Source of the DNA: Paenibacillus bovis
Lineage (GTDB): Bacteria > Bacillota > Bacilli > Bacillales > Bacillaceae_C
Assembly: GCA_007679095.1 (NCBI GenBank)
Contig: VEFU01000009.1
Coordinates: 7,695-71,694, forward strand
DNA length: 64,000 bases
Direction: 5' to 3'
Notes under the pieces: generated by a model
The model's input: only the letters and a program-made list of their open reading frames with translations
Databases searched by the model: none
What the model was told of the DNA's origin: nothing
Shown here: positions 1-10,013 of the stretch, one piece after another
How positions within the stretch are numbered: position 1 is the stretch's first letter
How the letters are laid out: each line of letters begins with the position of its first letter
Translations under genes and position numbers: made by a program

Positions 1-640
1 AGGAACTCAAATGAACGGGAATCAAAGCGGTCATATGATTCCCGTTAGGAGAGAGCCCCAGGGAAAAAGGGAAACAAAGTGCGTGTATGATTCCCTTTAT
101 AAGAAGGAACTCAAATGAACGGGAATCAAAGCGGTCATATGATTCCCGTTAGGAGAGAGCCCCAGGGAAAAAGGGAAACAAAATGCGTGTATGATTCCCA
201 TTAAAGGAGGAAACTCAGATGATTGGGAATCAAAGCGGTCATATGATTCCCGTTAGGAGAGAGCCCCAGGGAAAAAGGGAATCAAAGTGCGTGTATGATT
301 CCCATTATAAGAAGGAACTCAAATGAACGGGAATCAAAGCGGTCATATGATTCCCGCTAGGAGAGAGCTTCCGGGAGAAAGGGAAACAAAATGCGTGTAT
401 GATTCCCATTATAAGAAGAAACTCAGATGAATGGGAATCAAAATGCGTGTATGATTCCCGCTAGGAGAGAGCTTCCGGGAGAACGGGAAACAAAGTGCGT
501 GTATGATTCCCTTTATAAGAAGAAACTTAAATGAACGGGAATCAAACACGTTGTACGATTCCCAACAATGCTAAAAATTCAAAGAATCGGGAATCAAAAT
601 GCAGTTATCATTCCCGCACAACCCCCCAGAGCAACTAAAA
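1..640. repeat. 52-bp-period tandem hairpin array (12 units, continues off left edge)
   Basis: Units start with GGGAA(T/A)CAAA at 17, 69, 121, 173, 225, 277, 329, 381, 433, 485, 537 and 589, so the spacing is exactly 52 bp eleven times. Each unit holds a ~27-bp hairpin (arm GGGAATCA, loop of about 10, arm TGATTCCC) and a ~25-bp spacer. Two spacer types alternate (one with AGGAGAGAGC, one with AAGAAGGAACTC), giving a 104-bp higher-order unit in the first 400 bp. The period is not a multiple of three and there is no open frame, so it is noncoding. Units are too similar, and their spacers too repetitive, to be CRISPR. It lies downstream of gdhA. Confidence 0.93.
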
Positions 641-667
641 GGAATCAAAGAACTCATAAAATGCCAA

Positions 668-702
668 TTAAAAAAGCAATCCTTCCCTTAGGAAGAATTA
701 CT
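668..702 (-). terminator. gdhA intrinsic terminator
   Basis: Read on the minus strand, AATTCTTCC and GGAAGGATT form a short stem, followed by a run of six T. It sits directly after the gdhA stop codon and separates the gene from the repeat array. Confidence 0.75.
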
Positions 703-707
703 TTTCA

Positions 708-2245
<1,538 letters not shown>

Positions 2246-3151
2246 ATGGAACTAAGACAAATACAATATTTCATTGAAGTAGCTAAACGAGAGCATATGA
2301 CAGAAGCTGCAGACGCTTTACATGTCGCACAGTCTGCCGTAAGTAGGCAAATCGTAAACCTGGAAGCTGAGTTAGGAATTGATCTATTTATTCGAGAGGG
2401 TAGAAATATTCGTCTAACCCCAATTGGAAAAATGTTTTTGGATAAAATGGAACAAGCAATGGATGTTATAGAGCAATCAAGAAGGGAAATTGAGGAACAT
2501 CTAGACCCTGAAAAGGGAACTGTTCGTGTTGGATTTCCAAGTAGTTTAGCTGCACATTTACTTCCTACAGTAATATCTGCATTCCGTAAAAAACATCCAA
2601 AGGTTAAATTTCAACTACACCAGGATTCTTATCATAGTCTAATTGATTCTGTCGTAACAGGTCAAATTGATATGGCTTTACTCGGACCATTGCCTTTAGA
2701 AGAGAGGCGAGTAAAGAGTGAAATAATGTTTTTAGAAAATCTTGTAGCTCTTGTACCTTCTACACACGAGTTAGTTGGGAAACCTTCTATTACACTTGCT
2801 GATTTACGAAGTGATGCTTTTATATTATCCCCAAAAGGGTATATACTTCGTGATATTGTTGTAAAAGCTTGTAAACAACATGGTTTTGAGCCCCTTGTTT
2901 CGTTTGAAGGGAAAGATATTGATGCCATTAAAGGTCTCGTTTCTGCTGGTTTAGGTGTTACATTGCTACCAGAAATTACACTTGTTGACAGTTTACCCCG
3001 GTCAACGATAAAAATTCGCATCGATGAACCAAAAGTTACTCGTACAGTAGGGGTTATCATTCCGAGGGACCGAGATCTTTTGCCAACGGAATTACTTTTT
3101 TATAATTTTGTGAAAAACTTCTTTGACACATTGAGTGGATATCAACAATAA
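2246..3151 (+). CDS. gltC: LysR-type regulator, GltC-like
   Basis: 301 aa. LysR-family transcription factor: N-terminal winged HTH (about 1-60, AAQ.AVSRQI-type recognition helix seen as HVAQSAVSRQI) followed by a two-lobed effector-binding domain (about 90-295). The sequence closely follows B. subtilis GltC as I remember it (ELRQIQYF start, REGRNIRLTPIGK, FPSSLAAHLLPTVISAF, DAIKGLVSAG.GVTLLPE). GltC in B. subtilis activates the glutamate synthase genes gltAB and responds to 2-oxoglutarate and glutamate, partly through GDH. Here it is divergent from gdhA instead, and no gltAB is in the window, so its direct target may be gdhA. Confidence 0.88.
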   Translation: MELRQIQYFIEVAKREHMTEAADALHVAQSAVSRQIVNLEAELGIDLFIREGRNIRLTPIGKMFLDKMEQAMDVIEQSRREIEEHLDPEKGTVRVGFPSSLAAHLLPTVISAFRKKHPKVKFQLHQDSYHSLIDSVVTGQIDMALLGPLPLEERRVKSEIMFLENLVALVPSTHELVGKPSITLADLRSDAFILSPKGYILRDIVVKACKQHGFEPLVSFEGKDIDAIKGLVSAGLGVTLLPEITLVDSLPRSTIKIRIDEPKVTRTVGVIIPRDRDLLPTELLFYNFVKNFFDTLSGYQQ

Positions 3152-3278
3152 TATTTATATTCTAGATGCCTATATAAAGACAAAGCGAAATGTCGGAATA
3201 TTTTTTCGGACATGTTTTCGCAATTTTTATGCTATGCTGAAAACCTAGAAATTACTTCAGGGAGAGAAGGTATGTCGA

Positions 3279-3962
3279 ATGAAATTTGTGTATCAAGGTA
3301 AGACAAAAGACGTGTATGCTCTTGAAAGCGGAAATTACTTATTAAAATTTAAGGACGATGTGACAGGAGAAGACGGAGTTTTTGATCCTGGTGCAAATAC
3401 AGTTGGCCTTCAAATTGAAGGGGCAGGGCAAGCAGGCCTTCGACTAACGAAGTACTTTTTTGAAATCTTACAGGAAAAAGGCATTCCTACACATTTTGTG
3501 GATGCAAATATTGAAAATGCAGAGATGACGGTGAGACCAGCAAAGGTATTTGGAAAAGGTCTTGAAGTGATTTGTCGTTATCGTGCTGTTGGCAGCTTCT
3601 TGCGTCGCTATGGTGCTTATGCAGAGGAAGGACAAGCTTTAGATGGCTTTGTTGAAGTAACGCTGAAAGATGATGAGCGTCAAGATCCTCCAATAAGTGC
3701 AGAAGCTTTACATATGCTAGGGATTTTAACGCTTAATGAATATGATGAATTAAAAAACTTAACTAGAAAAATTTCTGATGTGGTTAAAACAGAATTAGCG
3801 AAAAAAGGTATTGAATTGTATGATATAAAACTTGAATTCGGGAGAGATGCAGAAGATAATAGCATTCTTCTAATTGACGAAATTTCAGGTGGGAATATGA
3901 GAGCATATAAAGATGGAGAGTATATTGAACCACTAGAATTAGAAAAATTAATGGTACAGTAA
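3279..3962 (+). CDS. purC: SAICAR synthetase (PurC family), stand-alone
   Basis: 227 aa. Phosphoribosylaminoimidazole-succinocarboxamide synthase: joins CAIR and aspartate with ATP in purine synthesis. Seen: ATP-site start YQGKTKDVY (5-13), RYRAVGSFLRRYG (100-112) and LEFGRDAEDNSILLIDEIS near 186-204, in the PurC order, with length near the usual ~235 aa. The start ATG at 3279 follows GAGAGAAGG; an ATG at 3272 is in another frame. An extended -10 (TGCTATGCT) lies at 3230-3238. It is a single-gene unit outside any pur operon, so it may be a second, divergent PurC; only the fold and reaction are supported. Confidence 0.85.
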   Translation: MKFVYQGKTKDVYALESGNYLLKFKDDVTGEDGVFDPGANTVGLQIEGAGQAGLRLTKYFFEILQEKGIPTHFVDANIENAEMTVRPAKVFGKGLEVICRYRAVGSFLRRYGAYAEEGQALDGFVEVTLKDDERQDPPISAEALHMLGILTLNEYDELKNLTRKISDVVKTELAKKGIELYDIKLEFGRDAEDNSILLIDEISGGNMRAYKDGEYIEPLELEKLMVQ

Positions 3963-3966
3963 GAAG

Positions 3967-4005
3967 AAGGCCAGTCCTCTACACGAGAAGACTGGCCTTT
4001 ATTCA
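3967..4005. terminator. bidirectional terminator between purC-type gene and MFS gene
   Basis: Perfect 10-bp stem AAGGCCAGTC (3967-3976) and GACTGGCCTT (3990-3999), with T-rich sequence on the plus side and the A-rich complement on the other. It lies in the short gap between convergent genes and ends on the stop of the minus-strand gene. Confidence 0.85.
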
Positions 4006-5150
4006 TTAGCTACTTCTTTTTCACTCTTCACATAACGCAATAAAATGATAGGGATGATGACCATTGCTGCTGATATAAATGGTGCATATAAGAGACCATC
4101 CTGTTCGATAATAATTCCACCTATTAACGCACCTAATCCTATACCTATATTCAAAGCGGACATATTTAAGCTTAGTGCTAATTCAGATGCCCGTGGATTT
4201 ATATGAATCAGTGCGTATTGAATAGCAGGGTTTGTAGACCATTGTACAAAATTCCAAATAAATACGATGACAGAGAACAAGAAAATAAATGGTAAACTAA
4301 CTCGTAGTAATAGCATCATGAGCGAAAAGACGATACATGCAACGAGCAGTGATTTTTTTGGTCCAAATATATCCGATGCAGAACCGCCTGCACTAGTCCC
4401 GATTGTTCCTGCTATCCCTGCAAGTAGTAAGATAAAGCTAACAGCAGATAATGAATGTCCTGCATTCGTCATGAGTGGACTAATGTAGGAATATACAATG
4501 TAATGGGCAGCTAACAATATGGTTGTAATGGAAAGTAACGCCATTACTTGCTGATTTTTAAAGGCAGAGGTCATCTTTATTTTGCTCGCTTCTTGTTCTC
4601 CTTCTGTTTTTGGTAGAAGGATCATGATAAGAACAAAGCAAATAATAGACAGTGTGGCAATTAGCCAAAAGGTAGAACGCCATCCAAAAGCTACTCCGAC
4701 ATAGGTGCCAGCAGGAACACCAAATACATTTGCAGCACTAAAACCCATGTATACTAATCCTAAAATTCTTCCTTGTTTTGCTGGATCTGCAAGTTTGGCT
4801 GCAGTAGATAACACTACTACAATAAAAACTGCTGCTGATAAAGCCGTTATGACACGTACAATGGCCAGCATAAGGTAGGATGTGCTTAAAGCAGAAATGA
4901 TATTACTCACGATAAAAATAAGTAGTGATGTAAGTAGTACCTTTTTGCGCTCTAATTTCGCTGTTTTTACAGATAAAATAGGGGCTCCGATGGCAAAGGA
5001 AAAGGCGTATATCGTTATTAATTGCCCAGACAGCGACTCACTGATATGGAGATCAGAAGCAACAAGTTCTAATATGCCAGCAATAATTAACTCTACTGTG
5101 CCAACGACAAAAGTACTCATGATGAATAAAAATAATAGCCTTTTTTTCAT
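3999..5150 (-). CDS. MFS transporter, DHA1/AraJ-like drug or sugar exporter
   Basis: 383 aa, about 12 hydrophobic segments spread over the whole protein. Major facilitator of the proton-antiport DHA1 group, acting in the cytoplasmic membrane. Seen: motif A-type loop between TM2 and TM3 (PILSVKTAKLERKKVLL), a motif C-like stretch in TM5 (GFSAANVFGVPAGTYVG), and a central hydrophilic loop (KTEGEQEASKIK). The substrate cannot be read from sequence. The start is placed at the ATG at 5150 (MKKRLLFLF); an upstream TTG at 5183 would add 11 charged residues and has no RBS. Convergent with the purC-type gene. Confidence 0.85.
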   Translation of the reverse strand: MKKRLLFLFIMSTFVVGTVELIIAGILELVASDLHISESLSGQLITIYAFSFAIGAPILSVKTAKLERKKVLLTSLLIFIVSNIISALSTSYLMLAIVRVITALSAAVFIVVVLSTAAKLADPAKQGRILGLVYMGFSAANVFGVPAGTYVGVAFGWRSTFWLIATLSIICFVLIMILLPKTEGEQEASKIKMTSAFKNQQVMALLSITTILLAAHYIVYSYISPLMTNAGHSLSAVSFILLLAGIAGTIGTSAGGSASDIFGPKKSLLVACIVFSLMMLLLRVSLPFIFLFSVIVFIWNFVQWSTNPAIQYALIHINPRASELALSLNMSALNIGIGLGALIGGIIIEQDGLLYAPFISAAMVIIPIILLRYVKSEKEVANE

Positions 5151-5282
5151 GGAATCAATCTTCTTTCTTTTCGATTTAAACAATTAGGCGAAAGTGTTTT
5201 TAGTTTGTTAAAATGGATGATATGAGTATCAAGAAAATATTGTATCGAAAATAAATAGAAAAAGTAAAGAAAGGAGCAGGAT

Positions 5283-6320
5283 ATGGGTTCAACTCTTTCG
5301 AAGAAAAAGAAACAGAGAATAATAATAGGAATTCTCCTTGTTTTTGCCATTACACTATTTATTCCAACTCCATATTACATATATCGCCCAGGTACGGTGG
5401 AAGAATTAGCTTCCAAAGTTACGGTAGAAGATGGCGATAAAAGTGCTGAAGGAAGCTTATATTTAACGACGGTATTATCAATGCGTGCAAGTAATATTTA
5501 TTATTTAGCATATGGCTTACTTGCTCCCCATACGGACTTGCGTAAGGTAAAAGAGGTAAGGGGAAATATGAGTGACGAAGAGTATAGTCGTCTACTGGAA
5601 CATATGATGAATACATCTCAGCAAAATGCCTATGCTGCAGCATTCCAAGCAGCAAATGAAGAGATTACAATTACACCAAAAGGAGTATTTGTCCGCCAAA
5701 TTACGGAAACATCTGATGCCTTCAATAAGTTAGAGGTTGGAGATGTCATTACTCAAGTGGACGAACAACCTGTAAAGGAAGCAACAGACTTTATAGATTA
5801 TCTTGCACATAAAAAGGCTGGAGATACAATCAAACTTACTTTTGTTCGAGATAGCTCCGAAAAAACAGAGAGTATCAAACTGATTCCATTAGAAAATGGA
5901 GCAAACTCAGCGGGAGTAGGGATTGTTACAGAAACGAAGTATACGGTGGATACAGCGCGAAATGTAAATATAGATGCGGAAGATATTGGTGGTCCTTCTG
6001 CAGGTTTAATGTTTTCACTGGAGATTTACAACCAGCTAACACCTGGTGATATTACGAAAGGCTATGAAATTGCTGGTACAGGTACAATTGATATGAATGG
6101 AAATGTCGGTCAAATAGGTGGAATACGTGAAAAAATAACGGCCGTTGATCGTGCTGATATCGATATCTTCTTTTGCCCTGCTGATATTGGGGAGTATGAT
6201 ACAAATGAAAAAGAAGTGTTGGAAAAAGCGAAGGAAGAAGGATACGACGTAACCATCGTTCCTGTAAAAACATTACAAGAAGCGATTGATTACTTACAAA
6301 ATCTACCGGAGAAAAAGTAA
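5283..6320 (+). CDS. ylbL: membrane-anchored PDZ-Lon serine protease, YlbL/SepM family
   Basis: 345 aa. Seen: short basic N-terminus and one membrane segment (about 12-30), a PDZ domain (about 125-200: KGVFVRQITE ... VGDVITQVDEQPV), and a C-terminal Lon-type proteolytic domain. The Ser-Lys dyad is visible: Ser239 in IGGPSAG and Lys284 in GGIREK. The protease domain should face outside. In streptococci SepM trims a competence pheromone; B. subtilis YlbL is the closest family member and is linked to stress/SOS recovery. The start follows an AAAGGAGC-like RBS. It is monocistronic here, and the substrate is unknown. Confidence 0.88.
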   Translation: MGSTLSKKKKQRIIIGILLVFAITLFIPTPYYIYRPGTVEELASKVTVEDGDKSAEGSLYLTTVLSMRASNIYYLAYGLLAPHTDLRKVKEVRGNMSDEEYSRLLEHMMNTSQQNAYAAAFQAANEEITITPKGVFVRQITETSDAFNKLEVGDVITQVDEQPVKEATDFIDYLAHKKAGDTIKLTFVRDSSEKTESIKLIPLENGANSAGVGIVTETKYTVDTARNVNIDAEDIGGPSAGLMFSLEIYNQLTPGDITKGYEIAGTGTIDMNGNVGQIGGIREKITAVDRADIDIFFCPADIGEYDTNEKEVLEKAKEEGYDVTIVPVKTLQEAIDYLQNLPEKK

Positions 6321-6383
6321 TTGGTAGAGTGATTTAATAATTGGCAATCCTCAACTTTTCTATTATTCATTTTTATATGTGAT

Positions 6384-6513
6384 GGTTGATTTCGCTGCAG
6401 ATGTTCGCTTTCCGCGGGCGGCTCGGTGAGCCTCCTCGGCGCTGAACGCGCCTGTGGGGTCTCACCCTGACCCTTCATCCCGCAGGAGTCTCACATCTTC
6501 CGCTCCATCAACC
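6384..6513. repeat. Bacillaceae-type 130-bp intergenic palindromic element
   Basis: GC-rich block in AT-rich DNA. It starts GGTTGAT, ends ATCAACC, and contains the characteristic CTTTCCGCGGGCGG, GTGAGCCTCCTCG, GGGGTCTCACC and ATCCCGCAGGAGTC pieces. I recall near-identical elements between genes in many Bacillus/Lysinibacillus genomes. No coding capacity. Its function is unknown; it behaves like a dispersed MITE or REP sequence. Confidence 0.85.
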
Positions 6514-6684
6514 TTGTATAAATTAATATATTGAGTTTTCGATATGTGTGGATAAAAATCTCCTTACTTTCATTTTCGGAAATAAAGGTGAATTATAACA
6601 ATTACATCACGTCTTAACTTCCTGTAAGGAAGAGTACACGCAGGTGCTACAGGAAAAGCTCTTACCAATAAAATATTACTACAA

Positions 6685-6728
6685 AAAGCCAAACTATCTT
6701 GAACTGTCTCAATTGATAGTTTGGCTTT
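6685..6728. terminator. hairpin, possible terminator
   Basis: 14-bp perfect stem AAAGCCAAACTATC / GATAGTTTGGCTTT with a 16-nt loop. Neither side has a strong T run, so termination is uncertain. Its arm is related to the terminator at 19755-19799 (GCCGAACTATC), which suggests a shared repeat origin. Confidence 0.5.
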
Positions 6729-6861
6729 ACTCATTGGATGCAATTGTTATAAATTTTAATGTCCTAGATGTGCTGTGCTTACTAAAAAGAATATCTGTAA
6801 TAAAAAATGAATGATACAAGCGTAGTGTATTTCCGTAGCGGTATATTTATTCTAGTAAGTT

Positions 6862-7878
6862 TTAATGAAATACCAAAATAACAATAAAATACACAACCAT
6901 GGCTGCTAGTCCGATGGGGAGTCCGATGCGTGCCCATTCGCGGCTTGTGATGTTGAGTTTTCCAGCGGCGATAATGTTAGGGATATTCCCTGGGATAAGC
7001 ATTCCTCCACTAATGAGCAGACCTAAAAGAATAGCTTTTATTGTTGGTCCATCCATTGCAGGACTAATTTCTGCTGCAGCAAGCGTTGCGTTGTCGAGAA
7101 CTGCAGAAATCATATTAATCCAATAAAGGATAAGAGGACTAAGTCCGAGCAAAAATCTTTCAATAAATGGTTCAAATCCCGCACCAAGTAACGTTAAGCC
7201 CATTACAAATAGATAAATTTTAACTGTACGAAGAAGAATTTCTTTATAAGTTTCAGGTTTTAACGAAGAAGAAAGTCCATTTCTGCCTGATTTTGGTGTT
7301 ACAAGCAAAGCAGCCATTATTGCAAATATAAGAACACCAGGAACGACATTTGCCCCAATTAATTTAAGTAAATAGAAGAAATCCTCGTCCAACTTATTTA
7401 CAACAATAGTGGAAAGAGGTTCTCCAATTGGTGTTAATGCTGCGCCAAGTCCAATCGAGAAACAAGCAAGTACTACTAGATATAATTCAGACTTTCTATC
7501 TAACTTCAATACACTAACAACAAGCACAAGTACAATTGCTGCAATAATTGCTGTAATAATACTAGAAAATAATCCTAAAACTGCTACAAATAATGCAATG
7601 AAAAGCCGAAATGGGATTGCTTTACTCATTCCTAGTATCCCTTTTTCTAACGGTGCTTGTAACCAGCGGAATAATAGTCCGGCGATAAGGACTGCTAACG
7701 TAATATGAATAGGATCCTCTAATGCCTTAATAATTAAATTCTGATCGAGAACTTTGCTAATTGCTGCTGCTGCGATTCCCATTGCAAACAGAAAGATTTC
7801 CAGGTTTTCTTCCACAACCTTGACAGTGAAAGGTAGCAACAAAACGAGTAATAATATAATAGTTAATCCAATAATCAT
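6862..7878 (-). CDS. DUF1646-type integral membrane protein (putative cation transporter)
   Basis: 338 aa, about 10-11 hydrophobic segments. It resembles the DUF1646 family, distant relatives of ion transporters of the ArsB/NhaD type. Seen: an N-terminal hydrophobic hairpin, a glycine-rich GLGAALTPIGEPLSTIV segment (like the discontinuous helices of ion exchangers), and ISGGMLIPGNIPNIIAAGKL near the C-terminus, the most conserved part. No experimentally defined substrate is known to me. The start is the ATG at 7878, preceded by AAGAAGG; a TTG 36 nt upstream would add a charged tail with no RBS. Confidence 0.75.
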   Translation of the reverse strand: MIIGLTIILLLVLLLPFTVKVVEENLEIFLFAMGIAAAAISKVLDQNLIIKALEDPIHITLAVLIAGLLFRWLQAPLEKGILGMSKAIPFRLFIALFVAVLGLFSSIITAIIAAIVLVLVVSVLKLDRKSELYLVVLACFSIGLGAALTPIGEPLSTIVVNKLDEDFFYLLKLIGANVVPGVLIFAIMAALLVTPKSGRNGLSSSLKPETYKEILLRTVKIYLFVMGLTLLGAGFEPFIERFLLGLSPLILYWINMISAVLDNATLAAAEISPAMDGPTIKAILLGLLISGGMLIPGNIPNIIAAGKLNITSREWARIGLPIGLAAMVVYFIVILVFH

Positions 7879-7930
7879 ATATTTAACCTTCTTTAAATAT
7901 AAGATTTCCCTCAATCAAGGAAGTTTGCCT

Positions 7931-8122
7931 TTACATAATATTCTTAACTCTTCCTACTTGTCCACTCTCCAGCCTTACTTTTATTCCATGAGGATGAAAG
8001 GAAGACTTCGTTAAAATATCCTTTACAATGCCTCTTGTTAACTTTCCTGTGCGTTGATCTTGTTTCAATACAATCTCCACTTGCATACCAGGAGTAATAT
8101 CCTTACGATTTTGTCCATTCAT
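7931..8122 (-). CDS. ywbE: YwbE family small protein
   Basis: 63 aa. It matches the YwbE/DUF2196 family nearly end to end: PGM.VEIVLKQDQRTGKLTRGIVKDILT and HPHGIKVRLE.GQVGRVKNI. It is a compact SH3-like beta protein of unknown function, widespread in Firmicutes. Soluble, no signal peptide. It is transcribed with the AAA ATPase upstream of it on the minus strand (18-bp gap). Confidence 0.92.
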   Translation of the reverse strand: MNGQNRKDITPGMQVEIVLKQDQRTGKLTRGIVKDILTKSSFHPHGIKVRLESGQVGRVKNIM

Positions 8123-8140
8123 AGTATTATCATTCCTATT

Positions 8141-8905
8141 CTAATGTCTTTCGTTTAACAAATGATGTAACAACCTATCCTTATCATCGAAGAATTGCTT
8201 CATAAGCATATAATGTTGTGTTTCTTCGAGAGTTTTTTCTGCAATGCCATCACGTGAAAATTCATAAATAATCGAATTGGGATATGCCATTAATATTGGT
8301 GAATGGGTAGCGATGATAAGCTGAGATTCTTGTTGAGCAAGCTCGTGAATTCTTGCTAACATAGATAGCTGGCGTAAGGGGGATAAAGCGGCCTCAGGCT
8401 CATCCATGATGTACAAACCCTCCCCGTCAAGGCGATTTAAAAAAGTCGCAAAGAACGATTCCCCATGGGATTGTTCATGTAAAGAAACTCCGCCATAGCG
8501 TTCGATTATTTTAGGACTCGGACTAGGCTCACGATCTAATTCTTCAATATTAGTAGCTACATTGTAATATGATTCTGCCCTTAGAAAAAATCCATCTTTA
8601 GGTCTTTGAATCCCTTTTATTAATCGGATATATTGTTCTAATTCAGAATGAGAATCATGAGTAGAGAAGTTAAAGTTAAAGGAGCCTCCTTCAGGGTTAA
8701 AGCCCGCACATATCGCAATTGCTTCCAGTAATGTAGATTTCCCCATCCCATTTTCACCAATTAAATATGTAACCTGTGGGTGGAATTCAAGTTCGTCCAT
8801 GGTTTTTATTATTGGCAGATTAAAAGGGTATTTATTGTATGAAGATATGAAGTCTCTTAGGAGTTTAACACTTCTAATATATTGATTTGTCTTTGATAAG
8901 TACAT
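8141..8905 (-). CDS. AAA/ABC-like ATPase (single-domain, predicted SMC/OLD-type)
   Basis: 254 aa. Seen: Walker A GENGMGKST (50-58), a signature-like SHGESFFATFLNRL, Walker B GLYIMDEPEAALSP, and an H-loop ATHSPILMAYP. This order is that of ABC-type soluble ATPases such as the YhaN/DUF2813-like group, often called AAA family ATPase. No coiled-coil arms or nuclease (Toprim) domain, so not a complete OLD nuclease. Cytosolic. Biological role unknown; it precedes ywbE in the same direction. Confidence 0.85.
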   Translation of the reverse strand: MYLSKTNQYIRSVKLLRDFISSYNKYPFNLPIIKTMDELEFHPQVTYLIGENGMGKSTLLEAIAICAGFNPEGGSFNFNFSTHDSHSELEQYIRLIKGIQRPKDGFFLRAESYYNVATNIEELDREPSPSPKIIERYGGVSLHEQSHGESFFATFLNRLDGEGLYIMDEPEAALSPLRQLSMLARIHELAQQESQLIIATHSPILMAYPNSIIYEFSRDGIAEKTLEETQHYMLMKQFFDDKDRLLHHLLNERH

Positions 8906-9089
8906 GGCACCACCCCAAATGATAAAATGTCTATTTCCAGTTTAACGTATTCCACAAAAAAGGACAGTATCAAATGTTGAAATGCGTCATATTCCCTCGG
9001 AAATATTCGAAAAAGCAATCATTATTTTCTTATATAATGAAAACTATCCCATATACATAATAATGGTGAGTGGGAAGGAGAGGTAATGA

Positions 9090-10013
9090 GTGGATTATAA
9101 TCACGGGAAATTATTAAATAAAGGTGATACGGTTGGATTGACTGCACCTGCTGGACCAGTAAAGGCAGATAAGTTAGAGGCGGCTATAAATGTAATAAAG
9201 GAAATGGGATTCGAAGTAGAAATTGGTCAAACATGTTTTGTGAATTATGGTGGTTATTTAGCTGGTCCACCAGAGCTTAGGGCTCGTGAATTAAATGCAA
9301 TGTTTGCTAATCCAAATATATCTGCAATTTTTTGTTTGCGTGGTGGTTACGGATCTCCGCAACTATTACATATGTTGGATTATGAACTGATTTTTCGTCA
9401 TCCAAAATTATTCATTGGATATAGTGATATAACTGCTCTTCATATTGCTTTACAGCAACAGAGTAAGCTGGCTACAATTCATGGTCCAATGCCTGCATCA
9501 GACTTGATAGAAGCAGATGAGTTTACGAAAGCAAATCTCCAGAATGTATTAATGCATCCGAGGCAATTAAGAGTAATGAAAAACCCAGGGGAGAAACAAA
9601 TCGGTTGTCTCGTACCAGGCTTTGCACAAGGTATTTTAACAGGAGGGAATTTAACCCTTATTACGAGCCTGCTAGGCACCCCGTATGAAATTGAGACGAA
9701 TGGTAAAATACTTTTCTTAGAAGATATTGCAGAAGAACCATACAAAATTGATCGGATGTTAACTCAGCTTGCTTTAGCAGGGAAGTTTTCTGATGTAGCC
9801 GGAATAATTTTAGGAACTTGGACTAATTGCACTTCCAAAGAAGGACAGGAAAGTTTTCAGGTGGAAGATTTATTTGAAAAAATCATCGCCCCATATAATA
9901 AGCCTACGATTTATAATGTTCAAGCTGGTCATTGCAAACCAGCACTAACGTTACCTTTTGGAGAAGTCGCTTATGTGGATGCAACGAATAAAACCTTTTT
10001 GTTAGGAGTTTAG
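9090..10013 (+). CDS. LD-carboxypeptidase family protein (peptidase S66)
   Basis: 307 aa. Serine peptidase of family S66 (LdcA/MccF; B. subtilis YkfA is a member), which cleaves L,D- bonds of murein peptides or related amide conjugates in the cytosol. Seen: nucleophile Ser112 in GYSDITALH, Glu211 in FLEDIAEEP, His281 in QAGHCKPALTLPFG, and the N-terminal GDTVGLTAPAGP. All three catalytic residues are present. The start is the GTG at 9090, with GGAAGGAGAGG upstream. An ATG at 9086 in another frame gives only ATGAGTGGATTATAA and cannot be the gene start. Convergent with the next gene, overlapping its 3' end by 12 bp. Confidence 0.9.
   Translation: MDYNHGKLLNKGDTVGLTAPAGPVKADKLEAAINVIKEMGFEVEIGQTCFVNYGGYLAGPPELRARELNAMFANPNISAIFCLRGGYGSPQLLHMLDYELIFRHPKLFIGYSDITALHIALQQQSKLATIHGPMPASDLIEADEFTKANLQNVLMHPRQLRVMKNPGEKQIGCLVPGFAQGILTGGNLTLITSLLGTPYEIETNGKILFLEDIAEEPYKIDRMLTQLALAGKFSDVAGIILGTWTNCTSKEGQESFQVEDLFEKIIAPYNKPTIYNVQAGHCKPALTLPFGEVAYVDATNKTFLLGV

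Larger units (their letters stand above)
6321..6861. other. gene-free 541-bp stretch
   Basis: Holds the 130-bp palindromic element (6384-6513), then an unassigned segment at 6590-6670 with small nested inverted repeats (TCCTGTA ... TACAGGA; AAGAG ... CTCTT), then a strong hairpin at 6685-6728. I see no open reading frame with an RBS in it. Confidence 0.7.

Noticed and set aside
1-640. CRISPR array
   Set aside because: Spacers are not unique; two spacer types alternate and no cas genes are present. Period and hairpins fit a tandem repeat.
9086-9100. ATG at 9086 as start of the S66 peptidase
   Set aside because: It gives only four codons before a stop; the GTG at 9090 opens the family sequence.
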